Assembly (NCBI RefSeq): GCF_014649655.1 | Contig: NZ_BMTL01000001.1 | Span: 124,001-188,000 of the forward strand | DNA length: 64,000 nt | Reading direction: 5' to 3' | Source: Streptomyces humidus | Lineage (GTDB): Bacteria > Actinomycetota > Actinomycetes > Streptomycetales > Streptomycetaceae | Shown here: in pieces, positions 34,287 to 44,160 of the stretch | Position numbering within the stretch: position 1 is the first letter of the stretch | How the letters are laid out: the number at the start of each line of letters is the position of its first letter | Made by a program: the position numbers and the translations under genes | The notes under the pieces: generated by a model | Told to the model about the DNA's origin: nothing | What the model saw: the letters and a program-made list of their open reading frames with translations, nothing else | The model's database searches: none

Positions 34287-35534
34287 TCATCCAACCGTCC
34301 TGCGGCGAAGATGGACCGGCAGCGTCCGGTGACCGTTGCTGATCAAAGTGGGCAAAGGCTTCAACTGGGCTTCTGGAACGGCCAGTTCGATGTCGGGGAA
34401 GCGGGTGAAAAGCAGGCGCAGCGCCGTGGCCACTTCCAGACGGGCCAGCGGGGCGCCCAGGCAGAAGTGGACGCCATGACCGAACGAGAGGTGGTCTTTT
34501 GTCGGCCGGGTGACGTCGAAGAGGTCGGCGGTGGGACCGTGCCAGTCCGGGTGGCGGTTGGCGGCAGCGTAGGAAGCGAGGATCGCGTCGCCGCAGGGGA
34601 TCGTCCCGCCGCCGGGCAGGGGGATGTCCGTAAGGGCGTAGCGCAGAGGCAGGTGCTTGATGGCGGGTTCGTGGCGCAGGGTTTCCTCCACGACGTCGTC
34701 CCAAGTTGCCCGGCCCGCGCGGAGATGGCCGAGCTGTCCGGGGTTGGTCAGCAAGGCGGTGGCCGCCTGGTCGATGACGTTCACCGTGGTCTCGTAACCG
34801 GCGCTGATCATCAGCAAGAGCGTGTCGCGCAGCTCGCGGTCGGTGAAACCGTCACCATCGCCCTCGTCGTCGCGTGCGGCGATGAGGAGAGTGGTCATGT
34901 CGTCGGCGGGTTCGGCGCGTTTGGTGGCGATCAGGTCGTCGAGGGCTTCGTAGAGGGATGCCGTGTTCTCGGCAGCCCGCGCGGCGGTGGCCGTGGTGTC
35001 GAAGACGCCGTCCACCACGGTGCGGAAGCCCCGCAGTTGGGTGCCGGGGATGCCCATGAGGCGGCCGAGGACCGCGATGGGCAAGGGGTAGGCGAAGTGT
35101 TCGCGCAGGTCCACGCTCTGACTGGAAGGCCGTGTGTCGAGGTCATCGAGGAGGGCGGTGACGATCGACTCCACTGTCGGCCGCAGGTCCTGGATGCGGC
35201 GGGCGCTGAGCGCTGGCGCGACCATCCGGCGCAGCCTGCGGTGGTCGCCGCCGTAGGCCGTGAACATGCTCTCCACCGCGATCCACAGGGCGAGCGGCCA
35301 CGTGGACACGGTGTCGGCGTAGGCGGGCCAATGAGCGCGGCCGTCCTTGGAGACCTGCGCGCTGGTGAGCAGCTGCTTGAGCAGGGCGGGGTCCGTAACC
35401 GACCAGACGGTCAGGCCCAGGATGTCCACGCGGGTAGCCGGGCCGCGCGCGCGTAACGCCTGGTGCTCGGCGTGGTGGTCAGAGGCTTCGGGGTCCAGCA
35501 CGAGGGGCGACGACTGTGGGACCTGTTCGGGCAT
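34287..35534 (-). CDS. Cytochrome P450
   Basis: A 415-residue soluble bacterial class I P450. Signature parts: I-helix LLMISAGYETTVNVIDQAAT with the oxygen-activating A-G-x-E-T, K-helix EETLRHE (ExxR), and the heme loop SFGHGVHFCLGAPLARLE with ligand Cys358. The start MPEQVPQSSPLV at 35534 is supported by GGAGG seven bases upstream; longer in-frame starts exist (for example 35585). No ferredoxin or reductase gene is adjacent, so redox partners must come from elsewhere. It lies inside the IS-flanked island and codon third positions look slightly less GC-biased than neighbours. The substrate is unknown. Confidence 0.92.
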   Translation of the reverse strand: MPEQVPQSSPLVLDPEASDHHAEHQALRARGPATRVDILGLTVWSVTDPALLKQLLTSAQVSKDGRAHWPAYADTVSTWPLALWIAVESMFTAYGGDHRRLRRMVAPALSARRIQDLRPTVESIVTALLDDLDTRPSSQSVDLREHFAYPLPIAVLGRLMGIPGTQLRGFRTVVDGVFDTTATAARAAENTASLYEALDDLIATKRAEPADDMTTLLIAARDDEGDGDGFTDRELRDTLLLMISAGYETTVNVIDQAATALLTNPGQLGHLRAGRATWDDVVEETLRHEPAIKHLPLRYALTDIPLPGGGTIPCGDAILASYAAANRHPDWHGPTADLFDVTRPTKDHLSFGHGVHFCLGAPLARLEVATALRLLFTRFPDIELAVPEAQLKPLPTLISNGHRTLPVHLRRRTVG

Positions 35535-35890
35535 GGAGGTTCCTCCAGGGCGGGCGGCCGGGTGACGGCAGTTCGTGTCGTTCATGCGGTGAGCCGACGC
35601 CCTCTCTGTCGGCCTCGTACAACTGACAGTGCAATCGGGCGACTTGTGACACGCCGGTCGCTCGGACGGCCCGTCCTGCGACCCCTCAACAGTTGACGAG
35701 CACGTCACCGAGCACGTTCTCAAGCGGGTCTGCACGGCGATCGGTCGTCGTCGAGGTGTGGGCATGTCCTCGGGCGCGTGTCACAAATCGTCGTCGGGCC
35801 TGGTCGTATCCGACGACCTTCGGCCGACGGATGCCGACTTGAACTGAAGGCGTCATCGTAGGCCGTTCCGCCGAAAAGATGCAGGACGTC
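35535..35890. other. Divergent control region of P450 and LtrA genes
   Basis: No gene is seen. It holds the palindrome ACTG-A-CAGT (35622-35630) on the P450 side, a TTGACG box near 35693, and repeated GTCG/CGAC-rich inverted segments around 35810-35840 (GTATCCGACGACC and GGCCGACGGATGC). These may be operators for the two divergent genes, but no regulator is encoded in the island. Confidence 0.35.
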
Positions 35891-37072
35891 ATGAGTCAGT
35901 CCACGACCATATTCACCGCCTGGTACCGGCCGATGCTGGCTCGCCAGGCCGGTGAGGAGCATCGTGCCGCCAGTGCTCTGGAGTTGTTCTTCGATCTGTG
36001 CTTCGTGGTGGCTGTCGCGCAGGCATCATCCGCGTTCGAGCACGAGTTGGTGTCGGGCCGTCCGGGCCGGGGTCTGCTCGGTTATGCGCTCGTGTTCTTC
36101 GCGATCTGGTGGGCCTGGATGAATTTCACCTGGTTCGCGTCGGCCTACGACACGGACGATGTCCCCTACCGGCTCCTGACGTTGGTTCAGATCATCGGTG
36201 CGCTGGTGATGGCCGCGGGGGCCTCCGCGGCCCTGGAGCACGGGGACTTCGCCGTCATCACCTGGGGCTATGTGGTGATGCGGCTTGCCATGGTCAGTCA
36301 GTGGGTGCGTGCCGCCTGTACGGATCGGGAACGGCGGCGGTCCGCGTTGCGATACGCCGTGGGCATCTTGGTGCTGCAGGTTGCGTGGCTGGTGCGGCTG
36401 GCTGGGCCGGTGGACGGCGGGACCGTCACGTTCGCCGTCCTGGCCGTGCTGGAACTGGCGGTGCCGGTCTGGGCCGAGCGTGCTGAGGGCACCGCCTGGC
36501 ACCCTCAGCACATAGCCGAGCGCTACGGTCTGTTCACGTTGATCGTGCTCGGTGAGTCCGTGATGGCCGCAGGCCTTGCCGTCGGTGCCGCGCTGGAGAC
36601 TCACCAGCGGCTCGGGGCCGTCCTGCCGGTCGCGCTGGGCGGGCTGCTGACCGTCTTCGCGCTGTGGTGGATGTACTTCGCCCAGGACGCGCCTCGGCGG
36701 CTGCGGACGCAGAGGACGGCGATGTCGTGGGGCTACGGGCACTATGTGGTGTTCGCCGCAGCAGCTGCCGTCGGTGCGGCGCTCGCGGTCAATGTCGCTC
36801 ATGTCACCGGCGATCGTGCGCTGACCGATGTCCAGGCCGCGGCCGTGTACACGGTGCCTGTCGCCCTCTTCGTCACCTGTGTGTGGTTGCTGCACCGGCG
36901 GGCCGCCCAGGTGTCCGCGGCGGGCAATGTTCTTCCGCCTGCCGCGGCTGTGGTCGTCCTGTCCTTGACGTTCGCACCGTTTTCCGTGCTCGGTACCGGG
37001 GTCGTCGCCTCGCTCCTCATCGCGGGCTCTGTCGTCATTGCACGGCGTGAAGAGGAGGAGTCCGGTTCTTGA
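35891..37072 (+). CDS. Low temperature requirement protein A (LtrA) family membrane protein
   Basis: A 393-residue polytopic protein of the LtrA family. The hallmark N-terminal region ASALELFFDLCFVVAVAQAS precedes about ten further hydrophobic helices, including FAIWWAWMNFTWFASAYDTD and YGLFTLIVLGESVMAAGLAV, both typical. The molecular function of the family is not known; the name derives from cold growth in Listeria. The ATG at 35891 has AGGA four bases upstream; ATG 35879 is an alternative. It is divergent from the P450 gene and both sit between the damaged IS copies. Confidence 0.87.
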   Translation: MSQSTTIFTAWYRPMLARQAGEEHRAASALELFFDLCFVVAVAQASSAFEHELVSGRPGRGLLGYALVFFAIWWAWMNFTWFASAYDTDDVPYRLLTLVQIIGALVMAAGASAALEHGDFAVITWGYVVMRLAMVSQWVRAACTDRERRRSALRYAVGILVLQVAWLVRLAGPVDGGTVTFAVLAVLELAVPVWAERAEGTAWHPQHIAERYGLFTLIVLGESVMAAGLAVGAALETHQRLGAVLPVALGGLLTVFALWWMYFAQDAPRRLRTQRTAMSWGYGHYVVFAAAAAVGAALAVNVAHVTGDRALTDVQAAAVYTVPVALFVTCVWLLHRRAAQVSAAGNVLPPAAAVVVLSLTFAPFSVLGTGVVASLLIAGSVVIARREEEESGS

Positions 37073-37110
37073 CGGGTCTGCCGCAGGGCGGCAGCCGTGT
37101 GCGGGCTAGA

Positions 37111-37998
37111 GCGTGTCTCTTTGGTGGGCTCATCAGTTGATCGGATGCGCCTGGCCGGTTAGTGATCACTGATGCGATGTGGGATCGGATCGAGCCGCTG
37201 ATGCCGGCCGATCCGGTCCGCGGACGGCGGTGGGCCGACCACCGCCGCACGCTCGGGGCCATCGCGTGGAAGTACCGAACCAACTCGCCCTGGCGGGACC
37301 TGCCCGAGGAACTCGGCTCGTTCCAGACCGCGCACAAACGGCTGATCAGGTGGGCTGTCGACGGCACGTGGGAGAAGATCTTCGCCGCCGTCCTGGCAGC
37401 AGCCGATGCCCTCGACGACATCGACTGGACCGTGTCGGTCGACTCCACCGTCGTTCGGGCCCACCAGCACGCCGCCGGAGCACTCAAAAGGGGGCCGAAG
37501 GCCGAGGCAAGCCGGCTGACCACGCACTCGGACGCTCCCGCGGTGGGCTGAGCACCAAGGTCCACCTGGCGGCGGACGGCCGTGCCCGGCCTCTGGCCAT
37601 CACCGTCACCGCGGGCCAGGCCGGTGACGCGCCCGCCTTCGAGACGGTCATGGCCCGCATCCGGGTGCCGAGGACCTGCCCCGCCATGGTCTTGGCCGAC
37701 CGCGCGTACTCATCCCGCGCGATCCGCGGTCACCTGCGCAGGCGCCAGATCCGCGCGGTCCTCCCCAGCCATCGGACCAGATCGGCCATCGCCTGCGACG
37801 CGACCGCCGAGGCGGACGCCCGCCCGGCTTCGACAGCGACGCATACAAGCAGCGGAACACCGTCGAGCGGTGCATCAACCGCCTCAAACAGTGGCGCGGC
37901 CTGGCCACACGAACCGACAAACTCGCCATCGCCTACCAGGCCGCCCTCCGCCTCGCCGCCATCCTCATCTGGGCACGGCGCTGACCAAGGAGACAGAA
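37111..37998 (+). mobile_element. IS5-family insertion sequence (IS A), right copy
   Basis: The left terminal repeat contains TGTCTCTTTGGT (37114-37125) and the right one ACCAAGGAGACA (37984-37995), which match as inverted repeats at 11 of 12 bases. The element is about 0.89 kb with one transposase gene in more than one frame. The first 320 bp match the inverted partial copy at 33938-34256. Target duplications are not evident. Confidence 0.8.
37162..37984 (+). pseudogene. IS5-family transposase, frame-disrupted
   Basis: Frame 1 from GTG 37162 encodes VITDAMWDRIEPLMPADPVR through the first Asp in SVDSTVVRAHQHAAGALKRG, ending at a stop near 37551. The -1 frame continues with DHALGRSRGGLSTKVHLAAD and MVLADRAYSS (second Asp). 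A second shift near 37820-37830 leads to GFDSDAYKQRNTVERCINRL (Glu) and ends LAAILIWARR. The first shift sits at AAAAGGGGG (37486-37494) and might be programmed; the second looks like an inactivating indel. All three catalytic residues survive but not in one reading path. Confidence 0.8.
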
Positions 37999-37999
37999 C

Positions 38000-38043
38000 C
38001 CAGGCCCGGTCCGGGTCCCCAGCGGGACCCGGACCGGGCCTGG
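38000..38043. terminator. Very strong 20-bp hairpin
   Basis: CCAGGCCCGGTCCGGGTCCC (38000-38019) and its exact complement (38024-38043) form a 20-bp stem with a 4-base loop. It begins two bases past the IS end and lies downstream of the minus-strand peptidase gene. Confidence 0.75.
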
Positions 38044-38077
38044 AGGGCCCTGAACGGGCATCGCCCGCCCGGCGCCG

Positions 38078-38128
38078 CGGGAGGGCCGTGGGACCCGGGC
38101 GCGGCGCCCGGCGTCCACGGCCCTCCCG
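38078..38128. terminator. Nested hairpin upstream of the 10-mer repeats
   Basis: CGGGAGGGCCGTGG (38078-38091) pairs with CCACGGCCCTCCCG (38115-38128) over 14 bp; inside is a second stem CCGGGCG/CGCCCGG (38095-38101, 38105-38111). It is likely part of the peptidase transcript's terminator region. Confidence 0.6.
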
Positions 38129-38150
38129 GTCCGGCCGGTGGCCGGTGTCC

Positions 38151-38190
38151 GTCGGCGTGCGTCGGCGTGCGTCGGCGTGCGTCGGCGTCC
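38151..38190. repeat. 10-bp tandem repeat, four copies
   Basis: GTCGGCGTGC occurs three times in a row (38151-38180), followed by GTCGGCGTCC. It ends three bases before the stop codon of the minus-strand peptidase gene, in its 3' untranslated region. Confidence 0.8.
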
Positions 38191-38192
38191 TG

Positions 38193-39605
38193 TTACGGGC
38201 GCAGTGCGGGCTCACGCTCCACGTCACGCACGTCCAGCTTCGCGTCGAACTTCGCCAGCGGCCTCGCCTGGGACACCGTCGGCGCCGGGACGCCCGCCCA
38301 GTCCAGGATGCGGGCCGTGGCCAGCGCCTTCTGGTCCGCGACCAGGCCGGCCACGTTCGCGCCGTGGTTCAGGCCGGGAGCGGTGAAGACGTAGCTGTCC
38401 TTCGCGCCCTTGCCCAGCCGGAACCGCTCGGCGCCCCACGGGTCGTTCTGCCCGTAGACGAAGAGCATGTGCCGGGCGTTGTGCCGTACCCACGAGTCGA
38501 CGTCGCGCATCGCCCACGGCTGGAACGTCATCGGGATGTCGCGGGGGACGAAGTTGCGCGGCGGCTGGTAGCCGTAGCGGACGTACTTCTTCTCGATGTA
38601 CGGGAAGTGGATGGTGGGCGCGCCGAGTTGGGTGCCCGCCTGGTAGTAGTACGGGGTGTACGTCGCCAGGCCCTGGTCGGCGTAGGCGGAGAAGCCGGAG
38701 ATCGTGTCGACCGAGTTCCAGATCTCGTCGTCCGTGGCCTTGGCCGCGTCCGCCGGGACCGAACCGCAGTCGGACAGCAGGCTGTACTGCCAGAAGCCCC
38801 AGACGTAGTCCAGGACGACCGCCTCGTAGGCGCGGTCGAGGCTGCCGACGGTGGTGAAGGTGTAGCCGTTCTCCGCCGCGTACGCCGCGTACTTCTTCTC
38901 CAGCGGTTCGCGGCGCACCAGCGCCTCGCGCTGGACGGCGTTCAGCCGGTCGCGGCACTCCTTGGTGCCGACGGAGGCGAAGAAGCGGTCGTAGGCCGAG
39001 TCCTCGTCGTTGACGACGTCGTTGGGTGCCACGTAGGCGACGACGCCGTCCATGTCCCTGGGGTAGAAGCGCTCGTAGTAGGTGGCCGTCATGCCGCCCT
39101 TGGAGCCGCCGGTGGAGATCCACCGCTTGCCGTAGATCTTCTTCAGCGCCTCGAAGATGCGGTGCTGGTCGCTCGCCGCCTGCCAGATGTCGAGCTTGGA
39201 CCAGTCCGCCGGGGAGGGACGGGACGGGGTGAAGAAGCGGTACTCCATGGAGACCTGGTTGCCGTCCACGATCTGGGTGGGCTCACGGCGGCCCGGCGTG
39301 GTGGAGACGTTGTAGCCGCCGGTGTAGAAGACCGTCGGGCGGCTGACGTCCTTGTGCAGCACCGTGATCCGCTGCTGGAACGTGCCCTTCTCGGGGTGCC
39401 TGTGGTCCACCGGCTGGGTGTAGTCGAGGACGAAGTAGCGGTAGCCGGGGTACGGCTTCTCCTGGACCAGGCTCATGCCCGGTACGGCGAGGAGCCGGTC
39501 CTTGATGTCGACGGCCTCCGGTTCCGCGGCGGTGGCCGCTCCCGCCGTGCTCAGCGTGCCTATGAGCACCATGAGCGCGAGCAGCCATCTGAGCGCCTTG
39601 CGCAT
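38193..39605 (-). CDS. Secreted S37-family tripeptidyl aminopeptidase
   Basis: A 470-residue exported serine peptidase of the PS-10/S37 family. The Sec signal peptide MRKALRWLLALMVLIGTLST ends near GAATAAEPEA. The mature enzyme has the typical start VLDYTQPVDHRHPEKGTFQQ, the nucleophile elbow WISTGGSKGGMTATYYERFY, and C-terminal MLFVYGQNDPWGAERFRL (acid) and APGLNHGANVAGL (His). It removes tripeptides from N-termini, as in protein-inhibitor or growth-medium degradation. GGGAGGG lies upstream of the ATG. It is transcribed toward the IS island and ends among strong hairpins. Confidence 0.9.
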   Translation of the reverse strand: MRKALRWLLALMVLIGTLSTAGAATAAEPEAVDIKDRLLAVPGMSLVQEKPYPGYRYFVLDYTQPVDHRHPEKGTFQQRITVLHKDVSRPTVFYTGGYNVSTTPGRREPTQIVDGNQVSMEYRFFTPSRPSPADWSKLDIWQAASDQHRIFEALKKIYGKRWISTGGSKGGMTATYYERFYPRDMDGVVAYVAPNDVVNDEDSAYDRFFASVGTKECRDRLNAVQREALVRREPLEKKYAAYAAENGYTFTTVGSLDRAYEAVVLDYVWGFWQYSLLSDCGSVPADAAKATDDEIWNSVDTISGFSAYADQGLATYTPYYYQAGTQLGAPTIHFPYIEKKYVRYGYQPPRNFVPRDIPMTFQPWAMRDVDSWVRHNARHMLFVYGQNDPWGAERFRLGKGAKDSYVFTAPGLNHGANVAGLVADQKALATARILDWAGVPAPTVSQARPLAKFDAKLDVRDVEREPALRP

Positions 39606-39700
39606 GCGCGTGCACCCTCCCTGTGAGACAGATGTGCGTCGCCGGAAGGTATCGGAGCAACACCCGTCACACCAGAGGGGATTGGCACTTCACCCGGTGG

Positions 39701-40126
39701 TCAGCACTGGAACCAGCCGGAACGGTACGAGACTCCGGCCACCGCTCCCGTCACCCGCACGTAGCGGTGGCCCGCGTACACCCGCACCGGCGGGGAACTG
39801 CGGGTGTCCCACCTCGACTTCGGCACGGCGCGCAGTCCGCGTGGCTGAAGGCTCACCGAGATCGGCCGCCTCGCGCCCGGGCGCTTCTGGACGGTGACGG
39901 CGCAGACGTAGCCGCCGTCGCGGAAGACCTGCACCGAGCCGGTGGCGAAGGGCAGGGTGCGCACCTTGCGCCCGGGGCAGCCCGCGGCGGAGGCGGAGGC
40001 GGCCTGGGCGCTGCCCGGCGCGACGACGGCGAGCAGACCGGACACGATCAGCAGGACGAGCCCCACCGCCAGCCGTCCGCCCACCGCGCCCCTCGCCTCC
40101 TGCGGCCCCGAAGCGCCTGTGCCCAC
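39701..40126 (-). CDS. Small secreted protein of unknown function
   Basis: A 141-residue protein. The first 45 residues include a hydrophobic segment LAVGLVLLIVSGLLAVVAPG ending at SAQAASA, a signal peptide. The mature domain of about 95 residues has three cysteines (AAGCPGR, YVCAV, WFQC-end) and a beta-rich pattern with RPISVSLQPRGLRAVPKSRW and RYVRVTGAVAGVSYRSGW. I do not recognise the family. The GTG start has GGGAGGGACC directly upstream. It may share a transcript with the peptidase gene about 95 bp downstream. Confidence 0.65.
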   Translation of the reverse strand: MGTGASGPQEARGAVGGRLAVGLVLLIVSGLLAVVAPGSAQAASASAAGCPGRKVRTLPFATGSVQVFRDGGYVCAVTVQKRPGARRPISVSLQPRGLRAVPKSRWDTRSSPPVRVYAGHRYVRVTGAVAGVSYRSGWFQC

Positions 40127-40330
40127 GGTCCCGTCCCTCCCACGTTCCCCGTACGCGCCGGCCGTTCACGACAGCCGTTCACGCCGGCCGTACGCAATGG
40201 CCGTACTGATGTACGGACGCCCGACACATGGCGAACGGTTGCGCGACCACGCCCCCGCGCGGAACGGCCGTCGGGACGACCCCACGGGCCTCCGCCCCTG
40301 GCGCCGCCACCCCACCGGCCCCCGCCCCGG

Positions 40331-43300
40331 TCACACGGCCGCAGGCGCGTCCTCGCCCACGAAGGTGCGCCACAGCCGGGCGTAGCGGCCCTCCAGTGCC
40401 AGCAACTCGTCGTGTGTGCCGTCCTCGACCACCCGGCCGTGATCCATCACCACGACGCGGTCCGCTCGGGCGGCGGTGGTCAGGCGGTGAGCGACCACCA
40501 GGGTGGTGCGGCGGCCCGCCAGACGGTCCGTGGCCTGGTTGACCTGGGCTTCCGTCGCGAGGTCGAGGGCGGCCGTCGCCTCGTCGAGGAGCAGCACGTC
40601 CGGGTCGACGAGCTCGGCGCGGGCCAGTGCGATCAGCTGGCGCTGGCCCGCGGAGAGGTTGCGGCCGCGTTCGGCGACCGCGTGCAGATAGCCGCCGTCG
40701 AGGGTGGCGATCATCTCGTGCGCGCCGACCGCCCGCGCCGCGGCCTCCACCTCGGCGTCGGTGGCCTCGGGCCGGCCGTAGGCGATGGCGTCACGGACGG
40801 TGCCGGGGAAGAGGTACGCCTCCTGCGGGACGACGCCCAGCCGGTGGCGGTACGAGGTGAGGTCGAGGGCGCGCAGGTCCGTGCCGTCGACCGTGACGCG
40901 GCCGGCGGTGGGGTCGTAGAAGCGGGCCACCAGTTTGACGACGGTCGACTTGCCCGCGCCGGTCTCGCCGACGAAGGCGACGGTCTGGCCGGCCGGGATG
41001 ATCAGGTCGATGCCGGTCAGGGCCTCTTCGGGTTCATCGGCGGACCCGTATGCGAAGTGCACGTTCTCGAAGGCGATCTCGCCGTTCAGCGAGCGGACCT
41101 CGCGCGGCTCGTCGGCGGACTCCGTGGACGTCGGCTCGCGCAGCAGCTCCTGGATGCGGCCCAGGGAGACGGTCGCCTGCTGGTAGCCGTCGAAGACCTG
41201 GGAGAGCTGCTGGACGGGGGCGAAGAACAGGTCGATGTAGAGGAGGTAGGCGACCAGGGCGCCGGTGGTCAGGGTCGCCGCCTCGATCCGGCCCGCGCCC
41301 GCTATGAGGACGGCCGCCGCCGCGACCGACGACAGCAGCTGCACGAACGGGAAGTAGACCGAGATCAGCCACTGGCCCCTGATGCGCGCCCTGCGGTAGC
41401 TGTCGGAGCGCTCCGCGAACCGCGCCCCGCCGTCCCGCTCGCGCCGGAAGGCCTGCACGATCCTGAGCCCGGACACCGACTCCTGGAGGTCGGCGTTGAC
41501 CGTCGACACGCGCTCGCGGGCGAGTTCGTACGCCTTGACGCTCGCCTTGCGGAAGAAGTACGTGGCGACGGCCAGGGGCGGGAGCGTGGCGAAGACGACC
41601 AGCGCCAGCTGCACGTCGATGACCAGCAGCGCGATCATGATGCCGAAGAAGGTGACGACCGAGACGAAGGCCGTGACCAGACCGGTCTGCAAGAACGTGG
41701 ACAGGGCGTCGACGTCCGTCGTCATCCGCGTCATGATCCGGCCGGTCAGCTCCCGCTCGTAGTAGTCGAGCCCGAGGCGCTGGAGCTGGGCGAAGATCTT
41801 CAGGCGCAGGGTGTAGAGGACCCGTTCGCCGGTGCGGCCCGTCATCCGGATCTCGCCGGTCTGCGCGATCCACTGCACCAGCACGGAGAGCAGCGCGAGC
41901 AGGGAGGCGGTCCAGACGGCGCCCAGCGCCATCCGGGTCACGCCCTGGTCGATGCCGTGCCGGATCATCACCGGCAGCAGCAGGCTCGTCCCGGCGTCGA
42001 CGGCGACCAGCGCGAGGCTGACGAGGAGGGGCGCGCGGAAGCCGCGCAGCAGCCGGCGCAGGCCGTACGACTCCTCCGGCTGCACCGCCCGTTCCTCGTC
42101 GACGTCCGGCGTGTCGACGGCCGGGGGCAGCGCCTCGACCTGGGCGAGGAGGCCGGGGGTGGCCGGCGTCCCGGACAGGGCGGTGTCCTTCGGCTCGCGG
42201 TCGCCCGTCCACAGCCGGGGGGTCACGCCGCGCTCGGCGTCGAACTCGGCGTCCAGCTCGTCGCGGACGGTCGTGTCCTCGCCCTGCTCGACCTGCCGGG
42301 CGTGGCCGGGCGAGACGCCGCCGAGCTCGTCGGGGTCGGTGAGCAGGCGACGGTAGAGCGCGGAGCGTTCCTGCAGCTCTTCGTGGGTGCCGAGGTCGGC
42401 GAGCCGGCCGCCGTCGAGGACGGCGATGCGGTCGGCGAGGTTGAGGGTGGAGCGGCGGTGGGCGATCAGCAGGGTCGTGCGGCCCTGCATGACCTGCTTG
42501 AGGGCCTCGTGGATCTCGTGCTCGACCGCCGCGTCCACCGCGGAGGTCGCGTCGTCCAGGACGAGCAGGCGCGGGTCGGTGAGGATCGCGCGGGCGAGCG
42601 CGACGCGCTGGCGCTGGCCGCCGGAGAGGGTGAGGCCGTGCTCGCCCACCGTCGTGTCGTAGCCGTCGGGCAGCTCGGCGATGAACCGGTCGGCCTGGGC
42701 GGCGCGGGCCGCGGCCTCGACCTCCTCCTGGGTCGCGCCCGGACGGCCGTAGGCGATGTTGGCGCGGACCGTGTCGGAGAACAGGAAGGAGTCCTCGGGG
42801 ACCAGGCCGATCGCGGCCCGCAGCGAGTCGAGGGTGAGCTCGCGCACGTCGTGGCCGCCGATGAGGACGGCGCCCCGGGTGACGTCGTAGAAGCGGGGCA
42901 GCAGGAGCGAGACCGTGGACTTCCCCGAGCCGGACGAACCGACGACCGCCAGGGTCTCGCCGGGGCGTATCTCGAAGGTGAGGCCGTCGAGGACGGGGTG
43001 GTCGGGGTCGTAGCCGAACGCGACGTCGTCGAACTCGACGGTGGCGGGGGCGTCGGCGGGCAGTTCCCTGACGCCGTCCTTCATCGACGGCTCGGTGTCG
43101 ATCAGTTCCAGGACGCGCTCGGTGCCCGCACGGGCCTGCTGGCCGACCGTGAGGACCATGGCGAGCATCCGGACCGGGCCGACGAGCTGGGCGAGATAGG
43201 TGGAGAAGGCGACGAAGGTGCCGAGGGTGATGTGGCCGCGCACGGCCAGCCAGCCGCCGAGCGCCAGCATGGCGACCTGGCCCAGGGCCGGGACGGCCTG

Positions 43301-44059
43301 GAGAGCCGGGGTGTAGGCGCTGTTCAGCCGGATGGTGCGCAGCCGGCCCGCGAAGAGCCGGCGGCCGACCTCGCGCAGCTTGCCGGTCTCCTGGTCCTCC
43401 TGCCCGAAGCCCTTCACCACGCGGACGCCGCTGACGGCGCCGTCGACCACGCCCGCGACCGCCGCCGCCTGGGCCTGCGCGTACCAGGTGGCGGGGTGCA
43501 GCTTCGTCCGGCTGCGCCGCGCGATGTACGCGAGGGCGGGCGCCACGGCCAGGGCGACGAGGGTCAGCGGGAGCGACAGCCACGCCATGATCACCAGGGA
43601 GATCAGGAAGAGGAGCAGGTTCCCGATCGTCATCGGGAGCATGAAGAGCAGGCCCTGGATGAGCTGCAGGTCGCTGGTGGCGCGGCCCACCACCTGGCCG
43701 GTGGACAGCTCGTCCTGCCGGCGGCCGTCGAGCCGGGTGATCGTGTCGAACATCTCGGTCCGCAGATCGTGCTGGACGTCGAGGGCGAGCCGTCCGCCGT
43801 AGTAGCGGCGCACGTAGGTGAGCGCGTAGACCAGCACGGCGGCGGCTATCAGCGCGCCGGCCCAGGGGGCCATGTCACGGGTGTGGGCGCCGATGACGTC
43901 GTCGATGATCACCTTGGTGACCAGCGGGACGAGCGCCATGACGGCCATGCCGCCCAGGGAGGAGCCGAGGGCGAGGACCACGTCCGCCGGATGACGCCAG
44001 GCGTATCGGGCCAGCCTGCGCGCCCAGCCCCGTCGCTGCTCCCCCTGCTGCGCTGCCAC
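40331..44059 (-). CDS. One-chain ABC exporter (TMD-NBD-TMD-NBD) with asymmetric ATP sites
   Basis: A 1242-residue fusion of two type IV (B-family) half-exporters. Half 1: membrane domain to about 330, NBD with Walker A SSGSGKST (Lys380), signature LSGGQRQR and Walker [13 protein letters not shown], where Asp503 replaces the catalytic Glu. A charged linker (about 580-650) leads to half 2: membrane domain, Walker A ETGAGKST (Lys1037), signature LSAGQRQL and Walker [13 protein letters not shown] with the Glu. So one ATP site is degenerate and one consensus, as in heterodimeric exporters. The GTG start at 44059 follows GAAGG. The substrate (lipid or drug) is unknown. Confidence 0.9.
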   Translation of the reverse strand: MAAQQGEQRRGWARRLARYAWRHPADVVLALGSSLGGMAVMALVPLVTKVIIDDVIGAHTRDMAPWAGALIAAAVLVYALTYVRRYYGGRLALDVQHDLRTEMFDTITRLDGRRQDELSTGQVVGRATSDLQLIQGLLFMLPMTIGNLLLFLISLVIMAWLSLPLTLVALAVAPALAYIARRSRTKLHPATWYAQAQAAAVAGVVDGAVSGVRVVKGFGQEDQETGKLREVGRRLFAGRLRTIRLNSAYTPALQAVPALGQVAMLALGGWLAVRGHITLGTFVAFSTYLAQLVGPVRMLAMVLTVGQQARAGTERVLELIDTEPSMKDGVRELPADAPATVEFDDVAFGYDPDHPVLDGLTFEIRPGETLAVVGSSGSGKSTVSLLLPRFYDVTRGAVLIGGHDVRELTLDSLRAAIGLVPEDSFLFSDTVRANIAYGRPGATQEEVEAAARAAQADRFIAELPDGYDTTVGEHGLTLSGGQRQRVALARAILTDPRLLVLDDATSAVDAAVEHEIHEALKQVMQGRTTLLIAHRRSTLNLADRIAVLDGGRLADLGTHEELQERSALYRRLLTDPDELGGVSPGHARQVEQGEDTTVRDELDAEFDAERGVTPRLWTGDREPKDTALSGTPATPGLLAQVEALPPAVDTPDVDEERAVQPEESYGLRRLLRGFRAPLLVSLALVAVDAGTSLLLPVMIRHGIDQGVTRMALGAVWTASLLALLSVLVQWIAQTGEIRMTGRTGERVLYTLRLKIFAQLQRLGLDYYERELTGRIMTRMTTDVDALSTFLQTGLVTAFVSVVTFFGIMIALLVIDVQLALVVFATLPPLAVATYFFRKASVKAYELARERVSTVNADLQESVSGLRIVQAFRRERDGGARFAERSDSYRRARIRGQWLISVYFPFVQLLSSVAAAAVLIAGAGRIEAATLTTGALVAYLLYIDLFFAPVQQLSQVFDGYQQATVSLGRIQELLREPTSTESADEPREVRSLNGEIAFENVHFAYGSADEPEEALTGIDLIIPAGQTVAFVGETGAGKSTVVKLVARFYDPTAGRVTVDGTDLRALDLTSYRHRLGVVPQEAYLFPGTVRDAIAYGRPEATDAEVEAAARAVGAHEMIATLDGGYLHAVAERGRNLSAGQRQLIALARAELVDPDVLLLDEATAALDLATEAQVNQATDRLAGRRTTLVVAHRLTTAARADRVVVMDHGRVVEDGTHDELLALEGRYARLWRTFVGEDAPAAV

Positions 44060-44160
44060 GCCGGTGCCTTCCTGTCGTCCTGCTCTGCCGGAAGGCACCA
44101 ACGCCGAAGCAAGCGGATTTCATCCCTCCGCAACAATCGGGGCGCCGCGCGGCGGAGCGG

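Noticed and set aside
34219..34704. Open frame overlapping the P450 3' end and the left IS
   Set aside because: Shadow of the P450 gene in another frame, with Pro/Arg-rich translation and no homology-like pattern.
33443..37998. Active composite transposon
   Set aside because: Both flanking transposase genes are broken and the left copy lacks matching ends, so current mobility as a unit is unlikely, though acquisition by such a route is possible.
38151..38190. Possible CRISPR or iteron array
   Set aside because: Only four contiguous 10-bp units with no spacers, no cas genes and no replication gene nearby; simple tandem repeat.
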